Of a stretch of 64,000 nucleotides of DNA, positions 26,090-34,750 are shown piece after piece. The DNA is from JBJGXI01 sp045635475. Lineage in GTDB: Bacteria > Bacillota > Bacilli > Bacillales > Amphibacillaceae. Below the pieces are notes generated by a model that saw only the letters and a list, made by a program, of their open reading frames with translations, was not told where the DNA came from and did no database searches. Made by a program: the position numbers and the translations under genes. The first letter of the stretch is position 1; each line of letters opens with the position of its first letter. The stretch spans positions 1-64,000 of the forward strand of contig NZ_JBJGXI010000002.1 in the NCBI RefSeq assembly GCF_045635475.1. Reading direction: 5' to 3'.

Positions 26090-27436
26090 TTACTTCCGCT
26101 TAAATCTAGTAAGAAAAAATCCATCTGTATGATAGTCCTGTGGAAATAATTGGAGCCCATAATTGCTTCGTCCTTGCGATTGTTGCAAGGAACTAGGTAA
26201 TTCTTCAAAAAAGGTTTGATCTACTTCAAACTGTTTGTGAGTGGCAAGAAATTTCTCTACAACGATATCATTTTCAAGCTTATCAACTGTGCATGTACTA
26301 TATAACAGTTTACCATCTTTTTTTAATAAAGAGGATATACTTTCCAATAATTCTAACTGAATCACGCTTAAATCTTGTATATCTTGGGTTGTTTTTTGAT
26401 ATTTTATATCTGGTTTACCACGTAACACACCTAACCCTGAACAAGGAGCATCGATTAAAATGCGATCAAAGGATTCCTGTTCATGCAGTGTATGTAATTG
26501 TCTAGAATCTGCTTGTTTAGCTGTAATTACGTTTAAATCTAATTCTTGAGCTTTTCTAGACACAAGCTTCGCTTTTTTATCATGTAGGTCGTAGGCAAAT
26601 ACTTCACCCTTGTCCTCCATTTTTTCAGCAATGTGTGTCGTTTTACCACCAGGGGCACTACACGCATCTAGTACAGTCATCCCCTGAGTCAAATCAAGCA
26701 TTTCTGCAACAAGCATAGAGCTTTGGTCTTGGACCGTTAGAGCTCCTTCTTTAAACAATTCACTTCGCAAAATATTACCTTTGTTTATAATGATCCCTTG
26801 GCTTGAAAATATTGATTTTTCAACCTCATAACCTTCATCCTGAAGCTTTTCAATAGCAGCATCACGACTAATCTTTAAAGGCTGTACCCTTACTGTCATT
26901 GGCTTATGCGTCAAATTTTCACGGCACATGTCCTCTGTAACAGTAGGTCCATACATGTCCATCCATCGTTTTACTAGCCAAACAGGATGACTCGTTTCTA
27001 CACTGATTCTTTCTGTCGTATCCTTAATTTTACTCGTATCTGGTAATCCTTTACGTTGTACATTTCGAAGTACCCCGTTTACAAACGAGGCAATACCTTT
27101 ATGACCTCTAATTTTAGCTACTTCAACCGATTCGTTAAGTACAGCATGATCAGGAATTCTGTCTAAGAAAGTCAATTGGTAAATGGACATATAAAGTAGC
27201 CATTTTACCCATGGTGTTATTTTCTTTTTAGGATCTATAAAATTTACAAGATAATATTCAAGCGTTAACTTTCGTTGTAACGTTCCATAGACAATTTCTG
27301 TTAATAAAGCCTCATCATTATTTGCTAGCCCTTTTTTCTTGATTGCTTGATCAATCAGCAGGTGACTAAACCCACCTTGCTCGCCTACTCTTACTAATAT
27401 GTCTAATGCAGTTGTTCGAAGTACATGCTTAGCCAT
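26090..27436 (-). CDS. rsmB: 16S rRNA (cytosine-967-C5)-methyltransferase RsmB
   Basis: Methylates C967 of 16S rRNA. The 448-aa protein has an N-terminal NusB-like RNA-binding domain (about 1-140) and a C-terminal Rossmann methyltransferase with DACSAPGGKTTHIAE (SAM site), LIDAPCSGLGVLR and LYSTCTV supplying the two catalytic cysteines. The ATG at 27436 (MAKHVLRTTALDIL) has AGGTG 6 bases upstream; a GTG three codons earlier overlaps the site. The start overlaps the end of fmt by 8 bases. Confidence 0.95.
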   Translation of the reverse strand: MAKHVLRTTALDILVRVGEQGGFSHLLIDQAIKKKGLANNDEALLTEIVYGTLQRKLTLEYYLVNFIDPKKKITPWVKWLLYMSIYQLTFLDRIPDHAVLNESVEVAKIRGHKGIASFVNGVLRNVQRKGLPDTSKIKDTTERISVETSHPVWLVKRWMDMYGPTVTEDMCRENLTHKPMTVRVQPLKISRDAAIEKLQDEGYEVEKSIFSSQGIIINKGNILRSELFKEGALTVQDQSSMLVAEMLDLTQGMTVLDACSAPGGKTTHIAEKMEDKGEVFAYDLHDKKAKLVSRKAQELDLNVITAKQADSRQLHTLHEQESFDRILIDAPCSGLGVLRGKPDIKYQKTTQDIQDLSVIQLELLESISSLLKKDGKLLYSTCTVDKLENDIVVEKFLATHKQFEVDQTFFEELPSSLQQSQGRSNYGLQLFPQDYHTDGFFLTRFKRK

Positions 27437-28376
27437 AATTTTCACCTAATAAATCACCGATTGAAAGATCACTACCTAAACCTCTTAAAAAGTCACCTGC
27501 ATCCATTCGTTTCTTTCCTGCTGGCTGTAGATTCGTTATTTTTACGCCGTTACGATCTCCGCACATAACAACTAATCCGTCTTCTAAGAGCTCAACGATT
27601 TGACCTGGTGTTCCATTATATTGCTTGTTTACTTTTTCTCCCCACCAGACCTTCACAACCTTATTATCAACTGTTGTAAAGGCAACAGGCCACGGATGTA
27701 ATCCACGAATATGATTGTAAACCTCCGTACTCGTCTTTTCCCAATCAATTTTTTCTTGCTCCCGCTTTATGTTACTAGCAAACGTCGCTAACTCTTCATC
27801 TTGTTTAATTGGATGTGTCTTTCCTGCAATCAGATCAGGAAGTGTGTTATGTAAAAGTTCTGCTCCTGCTTCTGATAATTTATCATGTAGGGTGCCAACA
27901 TGGTCTGTTTCATCAATCGTTACCTTTTGTTGCGTAATAATATCACCTGCATCAAGTCGTTCTACCATGTACATGATTGTAACACCAGTCTCTTGTTTGC
28001 CTTGAAGGATCGCGTAATGAATAGGTGCTCCACCACGCAATTCCGGTAAAATGGAAGCATGCACATTAATGCACCCTAACGTTGGTCCATCAAGTAAAGG
28101 CTTCGGCAAAATCTGTCCAAATGCAGCCGTTACAATAAGATCTGGCTTATATTTTAATACTTCTTCATACTCATCTTTAATTTTTTCAGGTTGAAATACT
28201 GGAATTTGGTGCTTTTCTGCCTCCACTTTTACAGGGGGCGGTGTTAATACCCTTTTTCTTCCTTTTGGTCGATCAGGCTGTGTAACCACTAATACCACAT
28301 CATATTTATCTTGCAATAATTGTTGCAATATTGGTACAGAAAAATCAGGTGTACCCATAAAAACAATCCGTTTCAT
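27429..28376 (-). CDS. fmt: Methionyl-tRNA formyltransferase
   Basis: Formylates initiator Met-tRNA. The 315-aa protein starts MKRIVFMGTPDFSVPIL; the catalytic core NVHASILPELRGGAPIHYAILQG carries the Asn-His pair, and GVTIMYMVERLDAGDIITQ is the following loop; the C-terminal OB fold follows residue 205. The ATG at 28376 has AAAGGG 9 bases ahead; an upstream TTG is less likely. It lies directly after priA: peptide deformylase (def), usually between them, is missing here. Confidence 0.96.
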   Translation of the reverse strand: MKRIVFMGTPDFSVPILQQLLQDKYDVVLVVTQPDRPKGRKRVLTPPPVKVEAEKHQIPVFQPEKIKDEYEEVLKYKPDLIVTAAFGQILPKPLLDGPTLGCINVHASILPELRGGAPIHYAILQGKQETGVTIMYMVERLDAGDIITQQKVTIDETDHVGTLHDKLSEAGAELLHNTLPDLIAGKTHPIKQDEELATFASNIKREQEKIDWEKTSTEVYNHIRGLHPWPVAFTTVDNKVVKVWWGEKVNKQYNGTPGQIVELLEDGLVVMCGDRNGVKITNLQPAGKKRMDAGDFLRGLGSDLSIGDLLGENYG

Positions 28377-28391
28377 AAACAAAAACCCTTT

Positions 28392-30797
28392 CTACATTAA
28401 TTGGTACGGTTGCAAATCTACATTTATCATTAGTTGATTTTTTTTAATATCATCCTCATAAAAGGACAAGATTTTCTGGATAACTTTTTGCTGATTCGGT
28501 TCTTTTTTGTATTTTACCATGCATTGATAACGATATCTATCTTTGATCCTCGTTAGTGGCGAAGGTGTTGGTCCTAATATGTTCGTTTGTGATGATAAAT
28601 ACTTTCGTAGTAATTGTGTTATTTTCTTCGTTACCTTTGCCGCTTTAATTTGGTTTGGATGAGAGACAGTTATTAATGTTAAGAAAACATATGGTGGATA
28701 TTGAAACGTTTTTCTCGTATGCATTTCCTTTAAGAAAAACTGTTCAAAATCATATTGACTTGCAAGTTGCACACTATAATGTTCAGGAGTGTACGTCTGA
28801 ATAACGACTTCACCTGGCAAGGAATGCCTTCCTGCTCTACCACTTACTTGTGTTAACAATTGAAATGTTTTTTCTGCAGCTCGAAAATCTGGTAAGTGTA
28901 ACAACGAGTCCGCTGCCAACACTCCGACAAGCGTAACATTAGCAAAATCGAGTCCTTTGGCAATCATTTGTGTACCTAGCAAAATATCTGCTTCATGATT
29001 AGCAAACTTGTCCAATAGTTTCTCATGGGAACCCTTTCGTCTAGTTGTATCAACATCCATCCGTATAACACGTGCTTCTGGTAAGATTTTAGTAATTGCT
29101 TCTTCGACTTTTTGCGTGCCAGTTCCAAAAAAACGAATCGTGTCACTCTGACAGGAAGGACACAAGGATGGCATCTTTTCATCATGGCCACAATAGTGAC
29201 ATTTTAAATTCTCTGTATTACGATGGTAAGTTAAAGCTATATCACAGTGCGGACAATTAATAACATAGCCACAATCTCTACACATTACAAATGTCGAGTA
29301 GCCACGTCGATTTAAGAACAGAACAATTTGTTCCTTTCGTTTTAACCGTTCTTCGATGTCCTCCTTCAACTGTCTAGAAAACATCGAGCGATTTCCAGCG
29401 TGGAGTTCATCTCGCATATCAACAAGCTTAACTGTCGGCATAGCAGCCTTGTTCATTCGCTCTGACATTGATAGCAGCTGATAAACACCCTTCTGAGCCC
29501 GTGCAAAAGATTCTAATGTAGGTGTTGCACTTCCCAAAATAACTGGACAATTATATTTCCCCCCCCTATAAATAGCAACATCTCTAGCATGATAACGGGG
29601 ATGATCTTCTTGTTTATAGCTTGTTTCGTGCTCTTCATCGATGATAATAATACCAAGATTTTCAAACGGAGCAAAAATTGCTGATCTTGCTCCTACGACA
29701 ACCTGTACTTGCTTGCGTTGCACTTTTCGCCACTCATCAAACTTCTCTCCAGCTGATAATGCACTATGTAAAACAGCCACCCTCGAGCCAAACCTACCCT
29801 TAAAGCGCTGTACCATTTGTGGCGTAAGGGCAATTTCAGGAACAAGTACTATCGCTTCCTTCCCTTTATCTATTACGGATTGTATCGATTGTAAATAAAC
29901 CTCTGTTTTCCCGCTCCCCGTTACACCATGTAACAAAAATACTTCGTGTGTATCTTCATTAACTGATTCGTGAATTGGTGTAATAGCTTGCTGCTGTTGA
30001 TCTGAAAGTGTTAATGCGGTTGTTTGTGGGTACTTGTCTTCTTTGTACGGATTTCGATACAATTCTTGCTTGAATTGCTTTAGTAATCCGCGATTCAATA
30101 ACTGTTTTAATGTACTAGCGCCCGTACTATGGGATGAAAGTAATTCTTTTTTACTGATAGCTTCTGGATGTTCTATAAAATGATATAATAATTGCTTTTG
30201 CTTTTTGGCTTGTGAAGGCATATCAGCATACACTTCTTCTAGTTCGATTGGTTCCTTATTTGCCTGGATCATCGTCATCTGTTTAAAGGTCTCTTTTGAC
30301 TGAACTATGTAGTTTACCTCTACAAGACCCTCTTTAATTGCTCGTTGAAGCTGTGCAATATTTCCGTTTCTTGAAACATATTCGCTATAATCAATAAAAT
30401 CTCTACCGGCAAAAATGTGTGTAAGCGTTTCGGGTAATTGGTCACTCATTCTTTGTAATTCTTTGTTATATTTTGCTTTTAGTGCCTGTGGCAACATTGC
30501 TTGAAAAGCAGACACGTAAAAACTTAGTGTTTTTTCAGATAACCACTTACCTAAGTCTATCAATTCCTCGGTTAGCACTGGCGTTACATCCATTAGTTCC
30601 TCTATTTCCTTTAATGCAGAGAAATCCGAGTGATCGGTTAACTCAAGTACGAACCCCATTATTTTCCTGGGGCCAAATGGAACAATTACTCGCATACCGA
30701 TTTCAATCGAGTCGACAAGCTGATCAGGTATGAGATAATCAAAAATTCGATTCGTTTGACTAGCAGGAACGTCGACAACTACTTTGGCTATGTTCAA
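28392..30797 (-). CDS. priA: Primosomal replication-restart helicase PriA
   Basis: Recognises forked DNA and reloads the replisome. The 801-aa protein has an N-terminal 3'-binding and winged-helix region (1-250), helicase lobe with GVTGSGKTEVYLQ (Walker A), DEEHETSYKQ (motif II) and GSATPTLES (motif III), eight zinc-binding cysteines (CRDCGYVINCPHC and CHYCGHDEKMPSLCPSC), and QVSGRAGR as the late motif. The start is MNIAKVVVDVPASQTNRIFDY. It is directly downstream of coaBC. Confidence 0.97.
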   Translation of the reverse strand: MNIAKVVVDVPASQTNRIFDYLIPDQLVDSIEIGMRVIVPFGPRKIMGFVLELTDHSDFSALKEIEELMDVTPVLTEELIDLGKWLSEKTLSFYVSAFQAMLPQALKAKYNKELQRMSDQLPETLTHIFAGRDFIDYSEYVSRNGNIAQLQRAIKEGLVEVNYIVQSKETFKQMTMIQANKEPIELEEVYADMPSQAKKQKQLLYHFIEHPEAISKKELLSSHSTGASTLKQLLNRGLLKQFKQELYRNPYKEDKYPQTTALTLSDQQQQAITPIHESVNEDTHEVFLLHGVTGSGKTEVYLQSIQSVIDKGKEAIVLVPEIALTPQMVQRFKGRFGSRVAVLHSALSAGEKFDEWRKVQRKQVQVVVGARSAIFAPFENLGIIIIDEEHETSYKQEDHPRYHARDVAIYRGGKYNCPVILGSATPTLESFARAQKGVYQLLSMSERMNKAAMPTVKLVDMRDELHAGNRSMFSRQLKEDIEERLKRKEQIVLFLNRRGYSTFVMCRDCGYVINCPHCDIALTYHRNTENLKCHYCGHDEKMPSLCPSCQSDTIRFFGTGTQKVEEAITKILPEARVIRMDVDTTRRKGSHEKLLDKFANHEADILLGTQMIAKGLDFANVTLVGVLAADSLLHLPDFRAAEKTFQLLTQVSGRAGRHSLPGEVVIQTYTPEHYSVQLASQYDFEQFFLKEMHTRKTFQYPPYVFLTLITVSHPNQIKAAKVTKKITQLLRKYLSSQTNILGPTPSPLTRIKDRYRYQCMVKYKKEPNQQKVIQKILSFYEDDIKKNQLMINVDLQPYQLM

Positions 30798-32006
30798 TTA
30801 ATGCTCACCCTTTGTTCTATCCTGCACGATTAAACGGATGACTTCCGCAGCAATGTCTTGCTTAGAAGCTAAATCCAGTTGTTTCTCCATTCCCGAACGA
30901 TTTAAGTAAGTGACTTGATTTGTATCTGACGCAAACCCAGCACCACTTTGCGTTACATCATTCACAACAATCGCATCAAGATTTTTTTGCTCTATTTTTT
31001 TCTTCGCATAGCTAAGCACATTCTCTGTTTCTGCTGCAAAACCAACTAAAAATTGGTTTTGTTTTCTGCGCCCCAACTCTTTTAAAATGTCATTAGTTCG
31101 TTCCATCTCAATCGATAAGTTTCCATCTTGCTTTTTCATTTTCTGCTTATAAGTAACTGTAGGACGGTAATCAGCAACGGCTGCTGATTTTATAACAATG
31201 TCTTGTTTAGGGAAATGTGCAAGCATTGCCTGATACATTTCCTCCGCCGTGTTTACATCAATTCGATTAATTGGTTTATCTGTTGTTAACGATACCGGTC
31301 CAGTGATTAATGTTACATCTGCGCCAGCTGTAGCGGCAGCCTCTGCCAAAGCGAAACCCATTTTTCCAGATGAGTGGTTTGTAAAAAAACGAATCGGATC
31401 AATACTTTCTCTTGTTGGTCCTGCAGAAATCAATACTTTTAATCCTTGTAATAATCGTTCAGGAACATGCAAGTCTTTTTCTAGTACTGTAATGATTGTT
31501 TCTGGTTCTTCTAATCTACCTTTTCCGACATATCCGCACGCTAAATAACCACTGCCTGGTTCAATGAATTTGTATCCCCATTCATCTAATTTTTGCATAT
31601 TTTGAATTACTGCAGGATGCTGATACATGTGTACATTCATTGCAGGTGCAATATATACCGGCGCCTGTGTAGCCAACAAAATCGTAGATAGCATATCATC
31701 AGCTAGTCCTCCAGCTATTTTGCCTATCATGTTCGCTGTAGTTGGTGCTAATAACACGACATCCGCCCAATCAGCTAAATCAATATGCGCTATTTTGTGT
31801 GGATCTTTCTCATCAAATGTGTCTGTATATACTGGATTTCGAGATAACGCTTGGAAGGTAAGCGGTGTAACAAATTGCGTAGCACTTTCTGTCATCACTA
31901 CTCTTACATTCGCCCCTTTTTGCGTAAGCTTACTTGTTAGTGCACATGCTTTATAAGCCGCTATACCACCAGTTACACCTAATACTATATTTTTATTTTT
32001 AAGCAT
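30798..32006 (-). CDS. coaBC: Bifunctional phosphopantothenoylcysteine decarboxylase / synthase CoaBC
   Basis: Makes 4'-phosphopantetheine in coenzyme A synthesis. The 402-aa fusion has the N-terminal flavin decarboxylase CoaC (1-190: LGVTGGIAAYKA, PAMNVHMYQHPAV with the catalytic Asn, GYLACGYVGKGRL with the substrate-clamp Cys) and the C-terminal CoaB synthetase (about 190-402: SAGPTRESIDPIRFFTNHSSGKMG, KKQDGNLSIEM). I chose the ATG at 32006 because GGGAGG lies 6-7 bases ahead; the longer open frame runs through the terminator at 32047-32078. Confidence 0.96.
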   Translation of the reverse strand: MLKNKNIVLGVTGGIAAYKACALTSKLTQKGANVRVVMTESATQFVTPLTFQALSRNPVYTDTFDEKDPHKIAHIDLADWADVVLLAPTTANMIGKIAGGLADDMLSTILLATQAPVYIAPAMNVHMYQHPAVIQNMQKLDEWGYKFIEPGSGYLACGYVGKGRLEEPETIITVLEKDLHVPERLLQGLKVLISAGPTRESIDPIRFFTNHSSGKMGFALAEAAATAGADVTLITGPVSLTTDKPINRIDVNTAEEMYQAMLAHFPKQDIVIKSAAVADYRPTVTYKQKMKKQDGNLSIEMERTNDILKELGRRKQNQFLVGFAAETENVLSYAKKKIEQKNLDAIVVNDVTQSGAGFASDTNQVTYLNRSGMEKQLDLASKQDIAAEVIRLIVQDRTKGEH

Positions 32007-32046
32007 CCATATCCCTCCCATACAACCATTAACTAAGTATGAACAA

Positions 32047-32078
32047 ACCCCCGCTTGCACGATGCGAGCGAGGGTTTT
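32047..32078 (-). terminator. Hairpin between rpoZ repeats and coaBC
   Basis: Minus-strand AACCCTCGCTCGC pairs with GCAAGCGGGGGTT, with only a modest T-rich tail (TGTTC). It lies after family A copies A4 and A3 and before coaBC, and may partly end the gmk-rpoZ transcript. Confidence 0.6.
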
Positions 32079-32079
32079 A

Positions 32080-32281
32080 GAAAAGCGCAGAGCGCCGTTT
32101 AGAAACGTAGCGACTGGAGCGAATCGACTGAGATAAAGGAATCATGCCCCCGCAAAGGGGGTATGTCGACGTTGGACGACAAGTCCGCTTTTAGTCGACT
32201 TCCCATAAAATTTAAATCAATGATGACTTATCGCAAGCCGATTCGTGAAGTCGCCTAGTTTCTGGCGCTCGGAGCTAGACA
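32080..32281 (+). repeat. Family A long structured repeat, copy A3
   Basis: About 200 bp, first of two nearly identical tandem copies in the rpoZ-coaBC gap. Outer arms GAGCGCC/GGCGCTC, next arms AAACGTAGCGACT with AGTCGCCTAGTTT, then GAATCG with CGATTC, GATAA with TTATC and a CCCCCGCAAAGGGGG tip: effectively one long interrupted hairpin. No coding potential. Confidence 0.92.
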
Positions 32282-32284
32282 CAT

Positions 32285-32482
32285 GAAAAGCGCAGAGCGC
32301 CGTTTAGAAACGTAGCGACTGGAGCGAATCGGCTGAGATAAAGGAATCATGCCCCCGCAAAGGGGGGATGTCGATGGACGACAAGTCCGCTTTTAGTCGA
32401 CTTCCCATAAAATTTAAATCAATGATGACTTATCGCAAGCCGATTCGTGAAGTCGCCTAGTTTCTGGCGCTCGGAGCTAGAC
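32285..32482 (+). repeat. Family A long structured repeat, copy A4
   Basis: Tandem, same-orientation copy of A3, only four bases after it. It differs from A3 at a handful of positions, mainly a small deletion near the GTCGAC box (about 32367-32377). The close identity points to recent duplication or gene conversion. Confidence 0.92.
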
Positions 32483-32558
32483 ACATGCACAATTTTTAGT
32501 CTTTCTTATCTCTCAATGAAAAACGATTTCTAAACTACATAAGGAGAATAATTAGTGA

Positions 32559-32765
32559 TTACTCTTCCTCACTACCTATATAAGTTAATTTGTCAGCCTC
32601 AATTTCTTCTAAAGCAATCCCTACATATTTATGTGATTTTGGATCTTTCACCCGTGGATCTCTATTATCTTGCAGCACGCGCGCTCTTTTTGCAGAAAGT
32701 GTAACTAATGTATACTTTGAATTAATTTTTTCTTGTAATTTATCAATTGATGGCTCTAGCATCAT
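32559..32765 (-). CDS. rpoZ: RNA polymerase omega subunit
   Basis: Assembles and stabilises the beta' subunit of RNA polymerase. The 68-aa protein MMLEPSIDKLQEKINSKYTLVTLSAKRARVLQDNRD has the conserved AKRAR motif. Its first ATG overlaps the gmk stop (ATGA); a second ATG follows at once, and GGAGG lies 10 bases ahead. Ends with an acidic tail (EEIEADKLTYIGSEEE). After it come repeats A4 and A3. Confidence 0.96.
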   Translation of the reverse strand: MMLEPSIDKLQEKINSKYTLVTLSAKRARVLQDNRDPRVKDPKSHKYVGIALEEIEADKLTYIGSEEE

Positions 32766-33382
32766 GTCAAATCATCCTCCAATATTTTTTTGTATTGTTT
32801 AGAAACTCGTTCCCGCTTGCAATGTTCACTTTGGACGATTGATTTAATTTTATCAACAGCATTAGAGATTTGATCATTAACGACAACATAGTCATACGCG
32901 TCCATCATTTCAATCTCTTCTCTAGCAGCGACTAACCGGTTCATAACAAGGTCTTCTGTTTCTGTGCCGCGATTAACGATTCTATTCTTTAACTCATGTA
33001 AACTCGGAGGAAACAAGAATATAAAAACACCTTCTGGGAAGTTTTGCTTCACTTGTAAGGCTCCTTGTACTTCTATCTCAAGGAACACGTCTTTTCCTTC
33101 CTCTAACGTCTGTTCTACGTAATCACGAGGTGTCCCATAATAGTTACCAACATATTGCGCATACTCAAGTAAGTTATTATTTTCAATCATTTGTTCAAAA
33201 TCTTGTTTGGATCTATAAAAATAATCAATACCCTCTTGCTCACCCTTACGCATCGGTCGAGTTGTCATCGATATGGAGTATCGTAAGTCAGTAGCCTGTT
33301 CAAACAACGCTTTTCGCACTGTTCCTTTTCCAACACCCGAAGGCCCCGACAAAATAAATAAAATTCCCTTCTCATCAATCAA
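32762..33382 (-). CDS. gmk: Guanylate kinase
   Basis: Phosphorylates GMP to GDP, feeding GTP synthesis; in Bacillus it is also a (p)ppGpp target. The 206-aa protein has the P-loop LSGPSGVGKGTVRKAL (about 11-26), the GMP-binding SMTTRPMRKGEQEGIDYFYRS, and GNYYGTP. It sits in the conserved yloC-remA-gmk-rpoZ order, 15 bp after remA. Confidence 0.97.
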   Translation of the reverse strand: MIDEKGILFILSGPSGVGKGTVRKALFEQATDLRYSISMTTRPMRKGEQEGIDYFYRSKQDFEQMIENNNLLEYAQYVGNYYGTPRDYVEQTLEEGKDVFLEIEVQGALQVKQNFPEGVFIFLFPPSLHELKNRIVNRGTETEDLVMNRLVAAREEIEMMDAYDYVVVNDQISNAVDKIKSIVQSEHCKRERVSKQYKKILEDDLT

Positions 33383-33397
33383 AGTGCTTCCTCCTAG

Positions 33398-33658
33398 CTA
33401 TTCATCCGAGATCTCTTCATGACTAATCACACGCTGTCCAACAGTTTCCGGTTGAACTGCTGATAAGACAACATGATCACTATCCGTAATAATTACGGCT
33501 CTCGTTCTGCGGCCATATGTAGCATCCACTAATTTATTATTTTCTCTGGCCACCGTAATAATACGTTTAATTGGAGCAGATTCCGGAGAAACAATTGAAA
33601 TAATTCTTCCTGCCGAAACAACATTTCCAAATCCTATATTTATTAAACTTAAGCTCAA
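33398..33658 (-). CDS. remA: Biofilm matrix regulator RemA (DUF370)
   Basis: DNA-binding ring-forming activator of matrix and osmoprotection genes in B. subtilis. The 86-aa protein shows the DUF370 hallmarks INIGFGNVVSAGRIISIVSPESAPIKR and ATYGRRTRAVIITDSDHVVLSA. A strong AAGGGGGAGC site precedes the ATG. Confidence 0.96.
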   Translation of the reverse strand: MSLSLINIGFGNVVSAGRIISIVSPESAPIKRIITVARENNKLVDATYGRRTRAVIITDSDHVVLSAVQPETVGQRVISHEEISDE

Positions 33659-33742
33659 AAAAAGCTCCCCCTTTAATTATAGACAAACATCTATACTTTC
33701 AATATTTCTATTATATGAGAAACAGTGTAAGAAACACAATTA

Positions 33743-34621
33743 TTATTCTATATTTTGCACTTGTTCTTTTATTTTCTCAATTTCACTTTTCAATTGAACA
33801 ACTAATTCACTAATTTTAACATCATTCGATTTAGAACCTACAGTATTTGCCTCACGATGCATTTCTTGCACAATAAAGTCTAGCTTTCTGCCAACAATAC
33901 TTTGATTTGTAAGCAGGTGATCGAATTGTAAAAGGTGACTTTCTAAACGTGTGATTTCTTCTGATATATCGCCTTTTTCTGCAAGCAACGCCACTTCTTG
34001 CACAATTTTTGACTCATCTGAAATGAAATCTCCTATGTAAGACTCTAACCTCTTTTTAATTCGATCACGGTATTCTATTATAACAATATCTCTCCGATCA
34101 CCCAAAACTTTTACTATATTATTAACTAATCGTAGTCTAGACGTTAAATCGGTTATTAATTCATTTCCTTCTTTTTTTCGCATTTCAAGCACTTGTTTCG
34201 CTGCATTTGTAACAATAGCTACGATTGTTTCTTCCATCCAATCAGCGTGCTGTTCTTTTTCATCAACTGTTAGTAAATCTGCTTGATTGACCAGATGACC
34301 AATTTCAATTGTTCCACCAAGCTGATAACGATTTTGTATTTCTTTTAATTTATGTATGTATTGATCTACAAGGTCCCAATTTACAGTCAGCTTTCGTTCA
34401 AGTATTCCCTCTCCGTCAATCGTAATAAACACTTCTATTCTGCCACGATGAAAATAACCCTGGATAATTTTTTTAATCTTATCTTCCTTGCTTAAAAGCG
34501 AGCGTGGAATTTTTGTCGTAATATCTAGAAAACGATGATTCACACTGCGTATCTCGACAGAAATATTTTGGCCATTAATCGAATCAACTGCTCTACCATA
34601 TCCAGTCATACTATTACCCAT
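33743..34621 (-). CDS. yloC: YicC/YloC family endoribonuclease
   Basis: Family with endoribonuclease activity acting on sRNA/mRNA (YicC in E. coli, YloC in B. subtilis). The 292-aa protein starts MGNSMTGYGRAVDSINGQNISVEIRSVNHRFLD and has the C-terminal DUF1732 core GRKLDFIVQEMHREANTVGSKSNDVKISELVVQLKSEIEKIKEQVQNIE. The start at 34621 gives the family N-terminus; upstream in-frame ATGs (to 34660) have no better ribosome binding site, so the start is uncertain. Confidence 0.93.
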   Translation of the reverse strand: MGNSMTGYGRAVDSINGQNISVEIRSVNHRFLDITTKIPRSLLSKEDKIKKIIQGYFHRGRIEVFITIDGEGILERKLTVNWDLVDQYIHKLKEIQNRYQLGGTIEIGHLVNQADLLTVDEKEQHADWMEETIVAIVTNAAKQVLEMRKKEGNELITDLTSRLRLVNNIVKVLGDRRDIVIIEYRDRIKKRLESYIGDFISDESKIVQEVALLAEKGDISEEITRLESHLLQFDHLLTNQSIVGRKLDFIVQEMHREANTVGSKSNDVKISELVVQLKSEIEKIKEQVQNIE

Positions 34622-34706
34622 ATTATACACATCCATTTTAAATACTTCATCCACCATCATAACAAAAACTAATACCCGATGATAGATGGAAGCACTCTGG
34701 GTGAAA

Positions 34707-34742
34707 ATAAAAACCCCTCCTAGCTAGAATGCTAAGAGGGTG
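34707..34742 (-). terminator. Terminator of the P-type ATPase gene
   Basis: Minus-strand ACCCTCTTAGC pairs with GCTAGGAGGGGT and is followed by TTTTATTTT, 10 bases after the stop codon of the ATPase. It isolates the ATPase from yloC. Confidence 0.88.
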
Positions 34743-34750
34743 CGAAATCC

